64,000 nt of DNA from the NCBI GenBank assembly GCA_902362925.1, contig CABIYL010000018.1, one strand, 5' to 3'. A model generated the notes under the pieces. It ran no database searches. It had not been told where the DNA came from and was given only the letters and a program-made list of their open reading frames with translations. Both the position numbers and the translations under genes were made by a program. Position 1 is the stretch's first letter, and the number at the start of each line of letters is the position of its first letter. This stretch comes from Pseudoflavonifractor sp902362925 (GTDB taxonomy: Bacteria > Bacillota > Clostridia > Oscillospirales > Oscillospiraceae). This document shows positions 52,313 to 60,576 of the stretch, piece after piece.

Positions 52313-53410
52313 TTACTTTTTCGCGCCCATGGCCTTGAGCGCGTCCATGAACTCGTCCTTCTTCTCGCCGCCGCCCGCGGCACCGGCACTGGCCTCCACG
52401 CCGTTCACTCCGCCGTCGTCGGCATCCTTCGCCATACCGGCGAGGAACTTGTCGCCCTGCTTCTTGGCGTTCTTGACCACCGCCTTGGCGTAGTCCTCCG
52501 CGCTCATTGGTTTGGTGAACTTCGCCTCGTTGGTCATGTCCTCGCTTCCGGGCAGGCACATTTCCTCGATGTCCTGGATGCGCTGGCGCTCCGCGTTTCT
52601 GGCTTCCTGCGCCGCCGCCTCCTCGATCTTTCCGACCAGCTCCGGGTATGCCCCGCGCAGGTCGTCCACGGTCTTGATTTCGCTCGCCATGTTTTCTTCC
52701 TCCTTATGGCTGTTTTTATTTACAAAGCCTCCGGCGGCGGCTGGCGCTGCCTTGCTGCTCTGTACAAAGTTGGGGGCCTTGTTGAAGGGCAGGCCCGTGT
52801 TGATGCTGTTGACGAACAGCATCCCGCCCCGGTTCTCCACCACGGTGGCCTCGTCGTCCACCAGCTCGTCTACAAAGCCGTTTTCTTTCGCCGTGGCCGC
52901 AGTCCACCAGCTCGTCGCGTCCATCCAGTCCGTCACCTCGTCCCTGTCTCGTCCGGTCTTTTTGACATACAGGCTGACGATGCTCTCCTTGATGGCCGCC
53001 AGGGCCTCGATGTATTTCCGCAACTCCTCTGCGTCATAGTATCCGTAGGCCCCAATGCGCACGGGGTGCACCATGTAGGTGGTGTCGTTTGCCGCGATCA
53101 CCCGGTTGCAGTGGCAGGCCACGATGGTGGCCGCGCTGGCGCACAGGCCGTCGATCTTCGCCGTCACCTCCGCCGGGTGCTGCTCCAGCTGGTTTCCAAT
53201 GGCCTGGGCCGCGAACACATCTCCGCCGCCGCTGTTGATGCGCACCACGATTTTGTCCAGCGGCCCCAGTCCGGCCAGCTCGTCGGCAAACTGTCTTGGG
53301 GTCACCTCGTCCCCCCACCAGCTTGTCTGCGAGATGTCGCCGTAAAGCAGCAGCTCCACGGTGTTGTCCACCGAGTTTCTGAACTGCCAGAATTTCTTGT
53401 TGTCGGGCAT
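52313..53410 (-). CDS. ClpP-like head maturation protease with scaffold tail
   Basis: A 365-residue S14/S49-type protease. VRINSGGGDVFAAQAIGNQL near residue 57 and GLCASAATIVACHC near 89 hold the oxyanion loop and the nucleophilic serine (about 92); YMVHPVRIGAYG near 113 holds the histidine. From about 225 a charged helical region (LVGKIEEAAAQEARNAERQR) resembles a scaffold/assembly domain. The fusion is typical of lambda gpC/Nu3. Confidence 0.9.
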   Translation of the reverse strand: MPDNKKFWQFRNSVDNTVELLLYGDISQTSWWGDEVTPRQFADELAGLGPLDKIVVRINSGGGDVFAAQAIGNQLEQHPAEVTAKIDGLCASAATIVACHCNRVIAANDTTYMVHPVRIGAYGYYDAEELRKYIEALAAIKESIVSLYVKKTGRDRDEVTDWMDATSWWTAATAKENGFVDELVDDEATVVENRGGMLFVNSINTGLPFNKAPNFVQSSKAAPAAAGGFVNKNSHKEEENMASEIKTVDDLRGAYPELVGKIEEAAAQEARNAERQRIQDIEEMCLPGSEDMTNEAKFTKPMSAEDYAKAVVKNAKKQGDKFLAGMAKDADDGGVNGVEASAGAAGGGEKKDEFMDALKAMGAKK

Positions 53411-53422
53411 TTCCTCTCCTCC

Positions 53423-55024
53423 TCATTCGCCCACCGGCGGTGCCTGCTGCGCTTGCGGGTTGGTGATCTCCTCCACCTCCCGTTTCCGCCTTGCCTCGAT
53501 GGCCCTCTGCCGGATGTTGCGGTTGTAGTCCCCTCCGGTCATTTGCGCGGTCTCCTCCTGCGCGGTGCTGAAACAGGCATCCACCCGCTTGATGGCCGCC
53601 TCCACTTCCTGCACCGGGTTCAGGTTGGTTCTGGCCGGGCCGTTCCATGCGCACCCCGTGTAGGCCTTTCTCCGGGCCGGGTCTGTGAAAAAGCCCGGCG
53701 CTTTGATCCTCCCCCGGGCCACGGCCTCGGCGAACCATTCCTCATACACCGGCTGGCAGAAGTCGTCCGCGAACCAGTCCCGCTGCATACTGCACACGCG
53801 CCAGAACTCATTGAGCGCGCCTCGGGCAGCGGAGTAGCTTGTGGTGAACTGTTTGAGCATCACTTCCGGCGGGATCTCCAGCGCCGCACCGATCAGCTTG
53901 ATCATGGCGTTGGTGAAGGTGTCGTACCCCGTGTTCGGGTGTTTCGGGTCTGCGAATACCGGCTCTTCCCCGGGGTTGAGGTCGATGATGGCTCCAGGCC
54001 CCAGCTCGATGCTCGTCTGGTCGTTCGCGTCGATCAGCTCCGATGCCGGTATCATTTCCCCGAATGGCCGCCCGTCGGTCGGGCTTTGGGACTTGATGAA
54101 CACCGTGAACATGGCGGAAATGACCGCCGCCGTGATCTCCGCATCCGTGTACCGTCCCAGCTGTTTCAGGCTCTCCAGTACCGGGGCCAGGATGGGAACG
54201 CCGCGCAGCTGGCCCACCCGCTCCCGGTTCATCACATGGAGCACATTCCTGCGCCCCGTGTTTTTCCCGTATGCCTCCACCCGCTTCCAGGTGATGCCCT
54301 CTGCGTCCACGGCGCTGTTGCTCCCCAGCGGGTGCCGGTTGCACACCCAGTAGGCGACCACCATCCCGTCCCGGTCTGTCTCCACGCCCTGCACGATGTT
54401 GTGGACTTCGTGGCCCTGCACCACGCACGGGGCCAGCCGGTCAAACCCGTCCGGCGAGCACACCCGGTCTCCCTCGATCAGCCGGATGCGCAGATCATAC
54501 GGCTGTCCCGCCATCTTCTTCACCGGCAGCAGGGCCACCGCGTCCCCGTTCATCAGGTAGGACAAAAACGCCAGCTGCTGGAGCTTGTAGAAGTTGTCCA
54601 CCCTCTCCGCGTCGCACACCGGCGTGTCTGCCCACAGGGAGAACTCCCGCGTGATTTTCCCCTGCAGTTCTTCCGTCTGCTCCTGCGTCAGCCCCAGGTA
54701 TTCTCCGTCGATCTGCGGGGATGGGATCAGCCCGCTCGCAACCACATTGGTTCGCATGGTTTTCAGGGCCGCCGCCGCCGTCGGGATGCCCATGTATGCG
54801 TCCCGGCTTCTCTGGCGCAGCACATCCAGGTTGTCCTCGATGTCCTCCTTTGCGCTTCCGCCGTGGTACATCCAGCCCCTCATGCTCTTCTTAGTCTGGT
54901 TGGCTCCGTAGTTTCCGTAGCCGCTGTTGATAACCGACAAAGCGGCCCTTGCCGCCGCCCGTTTCGCCGCGTGGACGGGGGCGACAGCCGCAACCGCTCT
55001 GTCAAGCATATTCGGTTTTGCCAT
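53423..55024 (-). CDS. Portal protein, lambda gpB-like
   Basis: A 533-residue lambda-type portal: DNLDVLRQRSRDAYMGIPTA start, VASGLIPSPQIDGEYLGLT, FADPKHPNTGYDTFTNAMIK and ALEIPPEVMLKQFTTSYSAA RGAL (two pieces). Makes the DNA entry channel; sits between the head-joining protein and the protease, in lambda order. Confidence 0.93.
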   Translation of the reverse strand: MAKPNMLDRAVAAVAPVHAAKRAAARAALSVINSGYGNYGANQTKKSMRGWMYHGGSAKEDIEDNLDVLRQRSRDAYMGIPTAAAALKTMRTNVVASGLIPSPQIDGEYLGLTQEQTEELQGKITREFSLWADTPVCDAERVDNFYKLQQLAFLSYLMNGDAVALLPVKKMAGQPYDLRIRLIEGDRVCSPDGFDRLAPCVVQGHEVHNIVQGVETDRDGMVVAYWVCNRHPLGSNSAVDAEGITWKRVEAYGKNTGRRNVLHVMNRERVGQLRGVPILAPVLESLKQLGRYTDAEITAAVISAMFTVFIKSQSPTDGRPFGEMIPASELIDANDQTSIELGPGAIIDLNPGEEPVFADPKHPNTGYDTFTNAMIKLIGAALEIPPEVMLKQFTTSYSAARGALNEFWRVCSMQRDWFADDFCQPVYEEWFAEAVARGRIKAPGFFTDPARRKAYTGCAWNGPARTNLNPVQEVEAAIKRVDACFSTAQEETAQMTGGDYNRNIRQRAIEARRKREVEEITNPQAQQAPPVGE

Positions 55025-55035
55025 GCCCGCCCTCC

Positions 55036-55272
55036 TTACACATCACGAATGACTGCCCGGTAGGCCCGGTTTCTCCCGCCGTTTTTTTCCTCGGCTTCGG
55101 CCTGGGCCAGCTTCCCGGCCCAATACTCCATCTGTTCCCGGATCTGTTTCAGGTCTGCCCGCGTCAGCATCCGGTTCCCGATCTGGTAGCTCTGTCCCGT
55201 TGCCACAGCTTCCTCCGCCGCCAACCAGGTGTTCAGCTTCTTGCTGCACAGCTCCTTGGTGAATACCGCCAT
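55036..55272 (-). CDS. DUF6148/gpW-like head-tail joining protein
   Basis: A 78-residue protein of the gpW/DUF6148 type: LNTWLAAEEAVATGQSYQIG, then RMLTRADLKQIREQMEYWAG. Small head-joining protein in lambda (gpW) position, between terminase and portal. Gap of 4 bases after the terminase stop. Confidence 0.87.
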   Translation of the reverse strand: MAVFTKELCSKKLNTWLAAEEAVATGQSYQIGNRMLTRADLKQIREQMEYWAGKLAQAEAEEKNGGRNRAYRAVIRDV

Positions 55273-55276
55273 AGAA

Positions 55277-57118
55277 TTAGATACCTCCCCCTCGCACGAC
55301 CCGTCGGCCCGCCGTGCGCTTCCTCGGCTTTGGCGCTCCCTCCGTCACCTGCAGCACCGGGTTTGCGATCTCCAGCGCCGCGGTGGCGTAGTTCCGCAGG
55401 TCAAGCGGCTCGTTTCTCTTGTGCTTGCTGTCTTTCAGCTCCCAGCAGACCTGCGGCCTTCCCTTGCGGAACCGCACCACCATTTTCTCCGATGCCAGGC
55501 CCTTGAAGTATGCCTCGTCGTACCCCGCCTCCTCGTTCATCGGGAAGTGGCAGTAGTTCGGCCCCTTCGCTTCATGCCGCAGCCGCTGATACAGCAGCGC
55601 CTTTCCCGCGTCCACGCCGATGGTGAAGAGCGGCGCTTTCACGCGGTTGTTTGTGGATGGATTGCGGATGTACGGTACATCGCTTCCGCCCTTGCCCTTG
55701 ATAGCCCATACCTTCCGCTCCCACCTGTCCCGGCAGAAGCGCAGCACCTGGTCTGCGTGGTGGCCGCCGCTGTCCATGCAGGCGCTGACGATGTACAGCG
55801 CCGTGCCGTCCTTCTTCCGAAAGCCCGCAAGCAGAAACGCGTCCAGGTCTGCCCACACCTGTTCTTTGAGCAGGTCGCCGTAGATTTTCTGGTAGCGGAT
55901 GCCCCAGCTCTCCTTGCCGATGCCCCAGCCCACCACTTCCACTTCAAAGCGGTCGTCCTGCACATCCACACCAGCCGTGAGTACCAGAACATCGTCCGGC
56001 ACTTCCGCGTCGTACAGCTCCCGGCGGTTGTATAGGGCCGCGTCCTCCACCTGTTCGCCCTGCTCCTCCCAGGTTTCTCCCAGTTCGGTGTTTACCCATA
56101 CCTTCATTCCCTCCGGGTTCCCCTGATCAAGCTGTTCCTTTGCCACCAGGAACTTTTGCACGATCTCCTTCCAGGAGCAGAATGTGGATGCCAGCGTGTT
56201 CAGATGGAAGCCTCTGGCCTCCGCCCCCGGGTTCTCCGGCACGAACCTTCCGTTCCGGGATGCCTGTTTCCACCGGTATTCCCCGTTCACGCTTCCGCAC
56301 CGCTCGCACTTGTACAGTACCTCCGCCTGCGGGTTTTCTTTGTCGAAGATCACATTCGCCCACACGAGTGGCTGGTAGTGCCCGCAGTCCGGGCACGGCA
56401 CATTCCACTCTTCCCGCGTGCTCTGGTTGAACTCCGTTTCAATGCGGCTGTGCCCTTTCAGAACCGGCGTGGAGACAATCACGGTTTTTTTATCCCAGAA
56501 GGTCGTCTGCCGCTTCTGTGCCAGGCTCAAAGGGTCGCCCTCTGTCCCGGCGCTGGCCGGGTATCTGTCCACCTCGTCCGCCAGCAGCACCTTGATGGGT
56601 CGGCTGGCAAGCCCTGTGGCCGAGTTCGCACCCACGATGGTGATGTGTCCGCCCGGGAAATTCTTCTTCATGATGGTGTTCCCGCTGTACCGGCTTTTCA
56701 CATCCACCTTGTCCCGCAGTTCCGGCGTGTCCCGGATCATCGGGGCCAACCGGTCTTTGGAGAAGGTTTGTCCCATGTCCAAGGTCGGCTGCATCACCAG
56801 GATCGGCGCGGGCGCGTAGTCCATGTAATACCCCAGCGGGTTCAGGATGAAAGCGTCTGTTTTCCCAATCTGGGCAGCGGACATAATGACCACCTTTCGG
56901 ATATGCGGATCTCCGATGGCATCCATGATCTCCCGCTGGTATGGTGCCTTGTCCGTGTGCCACCTCCCCGGCTCTGCGCTGCTCTCCGCCGACAGTACCC
57001 GGTATCGGTCTGCCCACTGGGAAAGCGTCAGCTCCGGCGGGGGTTTCAGCACCGCCGCGCACCTTGCCAGCAAATCCGCGGTCTGCTTGGGCAGGTCAAC
57101 GAGCTTCCGCTTTTTCAT
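55277..57118 (-). CDS. Terminase large subunit, lambda GpA family
   Basis: A 613-residue packaging motor. KVVIMSAAQIGKTDAF near residue 80 is the Walker A variant, VLLADEVDRYP the Walker B region, and the nuclease domain begins near 370 (VLTAGVDVQDDRFEVEVVG, with catalytic Asp). A C4 zinc-ribbon insert lies at about 250-285 (CPDCGHY and CERCGS). The start is ATG 57118; an upstream frame of 12 codons overlaps the small zinc protein and is not needed. Interacts with Nu1-like TerS encoded upstream. Confidence 0.94.
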   Translation of the reverse strand: MKKRKLVDLPKQTADLLARCAAVLKPPPELTLSQWADRYRVLSAESSAEPGRWHTDKAPYQREIMDAIGDPHIRKVVIMSAAQIGKTDAFILNPLGYYMDYAPAPILVMQPTLDMGQTFSKDRLAPMIRDTPELRDKVDVKSRYSGNTIMKKNFPGGHITIVGANSATGLASRPIKVLLADEVDRYPASAGTEGDPLSLAQKRQTTFWDKKTVIVSTPVLKGHSRIETEFNQSTREEWNVPCPDCGHYQPLVWANVIFDKENPQAEVLYKCERCGSVNGEYRWKQASRNGRFVPENPGAEARGFHLNTLASTFCSWKEIVQKFLVAKEQLDQGNPEGMKVWVNTELGETWEEQGEQVEDAALYNRRELYDAEVPDDVLVLTAGVDVQDDRFEVEVVGWGIGKESWGIRYQKIYGDLLKEQVWADLDAFLLAGFRKKDGTALYIVSACMDSGGHHADQVLRFCRDRWERKVWAIKGKGGSDVPYIRNPSTNNRVKAPLFTIGVDAGKALLYQRLRHEAKGPNYCHFPMNEEAGYDEAYFKGLASEKMVVRFRKGRPQVCWELKDSKHKRNEPLDLRNYATAALEIANPVLQVTEGAPKPRKRTAGRRVVRGGGI

Positions 57119-57260
57119 CGCCTGTGTCCTTTTTCCGCATCCACAGCGGTTCATATTCCTTTTTCACGCACCGCTGGAACGGGCAGATTACCTTGTTTCC
57201 CTCGGCATACATGGGCCATACGCACCCGGCGCACGGGTTTTTATTCCGTGTTCTCTCCAT
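57096..57260 (-). CDS. Very small cysteine-rich protein (zinc-ribbon-like)
   Basis: A 54-residue protein with four cysteines (NPCAGCVWPMYAEGNKVICP, then FQRC) arranged C-x2-C ... C-x3-C, likely a zinc site. The ATG at 57260 has only a very close ribosome site; upstream GTG or TTG may be used. Overlaps the terminase start by 23 bases in another frame. Similar tiny Cys proteins stand between the terminase subunits of some Clostridia phages. Function unknown. Confidence 0.55.
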   Translation of the reverse strand: MERTRNKNPCAGCVWPMYAEGNKVICPFQRCVKKEYEPLWMRKKDTGDEKAEAR

Positions 57261-57726
57261 TCTCCTCACCGTCCTGTACCGCAAAGGCCACGCGATAATC
57301 GCTCATTTCCTCCAGGATTTCGTCGATGGCTCCTTTCAGCTCGTCAAAGATGGCCGTCTGGTCATTCCCCAGCGTCGCCAGCGTCGGCGACAGTTTGGCG
57401 GGCAGGGCTAGGAATCGGCTTCGGATGTTCAGGAACATGGTCTTGATGCCCCGCTCGATGTCCTCCGTCCGGTGGACTTCTCCCCGGCGCAGCTCGTTTT
57501 CCATCTCCGCCGCCTTTCTCTTTTCCCGGGTCAGCATGGTGCGCTCGTTGGTCAGCGTCTCTTTCCCCGCTCCCCCGATGTATGTGATGTACCGCGCTAC
57601 CGTCGGCTGGAGTTCGTAGAGACCCGGTCTTGCCTCCGCGATCACGCCCTCATCCCGCAGCTGCCGCACCCGCCGTTCCGTCAGGCACAGCCACTGGGCC
57701 ACCACTTTGCTTGTGTAGAGCGTCAT
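57241..57726 (-). CDS. Terminase small subunit, Nu1-like
   Basis: A 161-residue DNA-recognition subunit. A winged-helix start LYTSKVVAQWLCLTERRVRQ (residues about 3-22) and AEARPGLYELQPTVARYITY are the Nu1 features; a helical second half (LTREKRKAAEMENELRRGEV) binds the large subunit. The true start is MTLYTSK at 57726, overlapping the preceding gene as ATGA. The long open frame upstream of it is not coding. Confidence 0.85.
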   Translation of the reverse strand: MTLYTSKVVAQWLCLTERRVRQLRDEGVIAEARPGLYELQPTVARYITYIGGAGKETLTNERTMLTREKRKAAEMENELRRGEVHRTEDIERGIKTMFLNIRSRFLALPAKLSPTLATLGNDQTAIFDELKGAIDEILEEMSDYRVAFAVQDGEENGENTE

Positions 57727-57965
57727 TCCTCCCACCGTCCTTTCCCCATGCGAGCCGCCGTGAATATCGCCGTGGTCGCCGTGACCAGCATCCCCAGCAT
57801 TTCGATCTGTGTGACGGCCAGGAGGCAGCACGCCGCCGTCCACCCGGCTATGACCGCCGCCACCGGCACGATCCCCCACGGGCGAGGAACCAGCAGCGCC
57901 CCGGCCAGCAGCGCACCCGCCAGCAGGATTCCGCCCAGCAGCACCGTCAAAACGCTTTCCATCAT
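57723..57965 (-). CDS. Small two-helix membrane protein
   Basis: An 80-residue protein with two to three hydrophobic stretches (VLTVLLGGILLAGALLAGAL, WGIVPVAAVIAGWTAACCLL and a shorter third LGMLVTATTAIFTAAR). It is encoded between two TerS-like genes with ATGA overlaps on both sides. A membrane protein in a packaging cassette is unexpected; no family is known to me. Confidence 0.6.
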   Translation of the reverse strand: MMESVLTVLLGGILLAGALLAGALLVPRPWGIVPVAAVIAGWTAACCLLAVTQIEMLGMLVTATTAIFTAARMGKGRWEE

Positions 57966-58720
57966 GCCATCTCCTCTCCGTTCTCGCTGCCCTCCGGGTC
58001 TGGCACATCCACCACGCCGGTTGCCCGCATCCGCAGCAGCTCCAGGCGCTCCCGTTCCAGTTCCATCCGCCGTTCGCTTTCCTCCATGGCTCGCAGGCTG
58101 TCCGCGATTTTTGCGATACGGCCCTGCACCTTGTAAAGCGCCTCCTGCAATTTCAGCGCCCGGCTAAATGCGCTGTCCTGGCTGTACATTCCCATGTTCT
58201 GTACGGCCCCGTCTTTTTTCTCGTCCCCCCGGCCAGCTGGCACGCGCATATCCAGCAGGTTGTTGAGATACAGGCTGTCCTCCGGAGCTTTTTCGTACTC
58301 TGCGATTTTGGACAGGATCTTGTGCTCCCTGTATTTCAGGATCTTCATCTCGTGCTCCAGGGCTTCCCGGCTCCCCAGCGGCGTTTGCTCTACCAGGTTT
58401 TTTTCTTCCTCGGTGAGCATATCAAAAAAGACGGCGCTGTAAGCTCCGTCCTTTTCCGCGTTTTTATTTCCTACCGGTGCGCCCGGGTGGCTCCCGGCGG
58501 CGTTCTTCTTCCCGGCGCTGTTCCGGTTTCCCGGCTGGCCGCCTCTTTTCCGTTTCGGTAGAGCCTCGTCCCATTTGTCCGCGGCTTTCCAATTCCGCAG
58601 GGTTTGATAGCTCGCCCCCAGCTCTTGCGCCAGCTCCCGCAGGCTTACTTCCTCGCCCCTGCTTTTCCGGGCGATATATTCAGCCTTGGCGGTGTCGCGC
58701 TTTTCGCTCCGCTTCGGCAT
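57962..58720 (-). CDS. PBSX-type terminase small subunit-like protein
   Basis: A 252-residue protein. KAEYIARKSRGEEVSLRELA and ELGASYQTLRNWKAADKWDE (residues about 10-50) form an HTH, followed by the Gly/Asn-rich KRGGQPGNRNSAGKK and NKNAEKDGAY, typical of PBSX XtmA-like TerS. A long helical end (LKLQEALYKVQGRIAKIADS) follows. AGGTGCGAA precedes the ATG at 58720. Since a Nu1-like TerS is also present, this one may be an additional DNA-binding partner. Confidence 0.72.
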   Translation of the reverse strand: MPKRSEKRDTAKAEYIARKSRGEEVSLRELAQELGASYQTLRNWKAADKWDEALPKRKRGGQPGNRNSAGKKNAAGSHPGAPVGNKNAEKDGAYSAVFFDMLTEEEKNLVEQTPLGSREALEHEMKILKYREHKILSKIAEYEKAPEDSLYLNNLLDMRVPAGRGDEKKDGAVQNMGMYSQDSAFSRALKLQEALYKVQGRIAKIADSLRAMEESERRMELERERLELLRMRATGVVDVPDPEGSENGEEMA

Positions 58721-58861
58721 TTCGCACCTCCAAGTATAGCTGCGCCCCGGCCATCCCCGCGCGATTGCCCAGCGCGGGAGCGCCGGACTTTTGTGGGATA
58801 CCAGGGCAGCCAATGGCAAAGCCCGCAGCGTTTCCGCCACGGGCCTTTTTCCACGCTATGA

Positions 58862-58870
58862 TTTTATCAC
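58862..58870 (-). promoter_or_regulatory. Possible extended -10 of the late operon
   Basis: Minus strand TGATAAAAT lies about 140 bases upstream of the first late gene, in an AT-rich island. There is no clear -35. It could drive the late genes, or a phage activator may be needed. Low confidence. Confidence 0.35.
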
Positions 58871-58906
58871 GAAAAACCTGCGAAAGTTGCTAAGTCCAAA
58901 AATTTT

Positions 58907-59959
58907 TTACTCCACGCAGTTGTAGGTCGCCGCCCCCAGGCAGGTTGTCAGCAGAGTGTTCTCCAGGTTTTGGTCGTTCAGGATCTGCAACACCGCGATG
59001 CAGTCTCCGTAACCCGCGCTCATTAAGGTCGCCTGTAATCCCTCCGACGCGTCGCAGGCCGAATCCACCAGCGCGTACCACTGTTCAACAGCTGTTGGCA
59101 CTCCGTTGGCCGCCAGCGCCGCCGTCTCCGCCGCGCCGTCCTGCCACACATTCACCACGAATGTGTTCCCGTCTACGCTCACATCATGGTTTTCTCCAAA
59201 ACCGCTCGCCGCCGCCAGCTCCAGGAGCGCTACGACTTCATCCTCTCCAGCCCTTTCCGGCGCTTCATAGTCCGAGGTGTAGCTTTCCTCCAGGTACAGA
59301 TACTGCCCTCCGTTTTCCTCGTCCGCTTGCACCAGCGCGCCGGTCAGCGTCTCTCCGTTCTCCCCAAGATCATGCTTTACGGTCGCGCTCTGTTCGCGTG
59401 GCTCCATGATAATTGACAACCGGTAATCTCCCTCCAGGTAGTTCCCGTTGTCCCAAAACATCCTGCTGGATGCCTTTCCATCCTCTACTTTTGCGGTCTG
59501 TTCCTCCGAATATTTTTCTCCATCCTCCAGTGTTATTTTCAGAACAGTTCCGTTTGGCAGATTTGTATTTACCTCAAATACCGGAAGTCCCGCATCCCCC
59601 GATACCTCGATCTCCATTTCTGCCTCAAACCGCCTCATTTCGTAATATGTTATTTCCACAGCATCGCTGCCCTCATGCCTATCTCCCGCACGGAAAAGGT
59701 TCGTACCATTGACGGAAATCTCCGTTATCTTTCCCGCATCATCGGCAGAACTTGTCTCCTTCTTGTTCTCTTGAATATTGGTAAACCCCGCCGCCTCGAA
59801 AGCGCCTATCACTTCCTCCGCCGTCATTTCCTGCCACTCGTCGCTTCCAAGTGGAAGGTCAGCCGGGTTTTCATATTTCGCTCCGCACCCGGCCAATACT
59901 GCGCACAATACCGTTGCCGCCGCCAGGCTGGCTCCGACTCTCCATTTCCTGCTTCTCAT
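58907..59959 (-). CDS. Lipoprotein of unknown function, prophage cargo
   Basis: A 350-residue predicted lipoprotein: basic start RSRKWR, hydrophobic core, and lipobox LAGC with cysteine at residue 25. The mature part has two alpha/beta modules: GSDEWQEMTAEEVIGAFEAA near 39 and a C-terminal AALAANGVPTAVEQWYALVD with VDSACDASEGLQATLMSAGY. It has its own promoter and is not in the late operon, so it is probably expressed by the lysogen. No function recognised; a surface or exclusion protein is only a guess. Confidence 0.72.
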   Translation of the reverse strand: MRSRKWRVGASLAAATVLCAVLAGCGAKYENPADLPLGSDEWQEMTAEEVIGAFEAAGFTNIQENKKETSSADDAGKITEISVNGTNLFRAGDRHEGSDAVEITYYEMRRFEAEMEIEVSGDAGLPVFEVNTNLPNGTVLKITLEDGEKYSEEQTAKVEDGKASSRMFWDNGNYLEGDYRLSIIMEPREQSATVKHDLGENGETLTGALVQADEENGGQYLYLEESYTSDYEAPERAGEDEVVALLELAAASGFGENHDVSVDGNTFVVNVWQDGAAETAALAANGVPTAVEQWYALVDSACDASEGLQATLMSAGYGDCIAVLQILNDQNLENTLLTTCLGAATYNCVE

Positions 59960-59997
59960 AGTTCAATCTTCTCCCTTCCCGAAATATAATTTCTTTG

Positions 59998-60060
59998 TAA
60001 TCATCTTTTTTATAAATATATCGAATTATGGTGGTATCGTCAATATGCGAAAGATGATTA
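59998..60060. promoter_or_regulatory. Inverted-repeat operator between lipoprotein and regulator genes
   Basis: TAATCATCTTT (59998-60008) and AAAGATGATTA (60050-60060) are a perfect 11-bp inverted pair with 41 bases between. They flank the lipoprotein promoter (60015-60043) and the leader of the XRE-type gene. A reasonable binding site for that regulator; not tested. Confidence 0.55.
60015..60043 (-). promoter_or_regulatory. Promoter of the lipoprotein gene
   Basis: Minus strand TTGACG (-35, 60038-60043), 17-base spacer, TATATT (-10, 60015-60020), about 55 bases ahead of the lipoprotein ATG. A near-consensus sigma-A promoter. Confidence 0.78.
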
Positions 60061-60075
60061 GACGGGGGTGAATTT

Positions 60076-60324
60076 GTGCGGCTATACACAGTGGACAGCG
60101 AGAGGTGCAATATATCCGGCGAGCGCATCCGCCAGTGGCGTATAGACGCAGGCATCACCCAGGAACAGCTTGCCATTAAGATGCAGCTCAACGGCTTGCA
60201 GCTTGGTCAAATGGCGATCAGCCGGATCGAAACCGGCAAGCGCCTTGTTGCTGATTTTGAACTCGTGATCTTCTCCCGCGTCCTCGGCGTTTCAATGGAA
60301 TGGCTTGCGACCGGCAAAGAGTAG
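60076..60324 (+). CDS. XRE-family helix-turn-helix regulator
   Basis: An 82-residue HTH_XRE protein that starts with GTG 60076 after GGGGGTG. The HTH runs through GERIRQWRIDAGITQEQLAI and LGQMAISRIETGKRLVADFE, ending VLGVSMEWLATGKE. It is the only gene on the plus strand in this region and divergent from the lipoprotein gene. Candidate lysogeny control protein, but too short to be a CI-type repressor with a cleavage domain. Confidence 0.85.
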   Translation: MRLYTVDSERCNISGERIRQWRIDAGITQEQLAIKMQLNGLQLGQMAISRIETGKRLVADFELVIFSRVLGVSMEWLATGKE

Positions 60325-60331
60325 CCCCCCG

Positions 60332-60360
60332 GCACCGTGTGTAATGCACGGTGCTTTTTT
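60332..60360 (+). terminator. Terminator of the XRE gene
   Basis: GCACCGTG, loop TGTAATG, CACGGTGC, then TTTTTT on the plus strand, 8 bases after the stop. Strong stem of 8 bp. Confidence 0.9.
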
Positions 60361-60505
60361 ATTCTCACGCTCTGTCCGCATCTGCTGTCCCCCTGCGCGC
60401 CGCCCCGCTCCGCGCTCCATCTCCACCAACCCGCCCCGCCTGTCCGCCAGCTCCGCGATTGCCGCCCCGCTTCCGGTCCCGGGGCGGCTTTTTGCGCTCT
60501 TTGTC

Positions 60506-60574
60506 GCATTTTTGACCCCCCACCTATACCCGTTCCCGGCCCCAGGGAAGCGATTTTTTGACCCCTTACCTAAA
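60506..60574 (+). repeat. Two near-identical direct repeats
   Basis: GCATTTTTGACCCCCCACCTATA at 60506-60528 (given in parts: GCATTTTTGACCCC, CCACCTATA) and GCGATTTTTTGACCCC then TTACCTAAA at 60550-60574. Two copies of a GC[A/G]ATTTTT(T)GACCCC(N)NACCTA(T/A)A motif, 44 bases apart. They lie in non-coding DNA beyond the XRE terminator. Function unknown. Confidence 0.45.
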
Positions 60575-60576
60575 AA

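Noticed and set aside
51908..55063. 1051-codon plus-strand open frame opposite portal and protease genes
   Set aside because: Antisense to well-identified head genes; composition is His/Arg/Val-rich and unlike any family.
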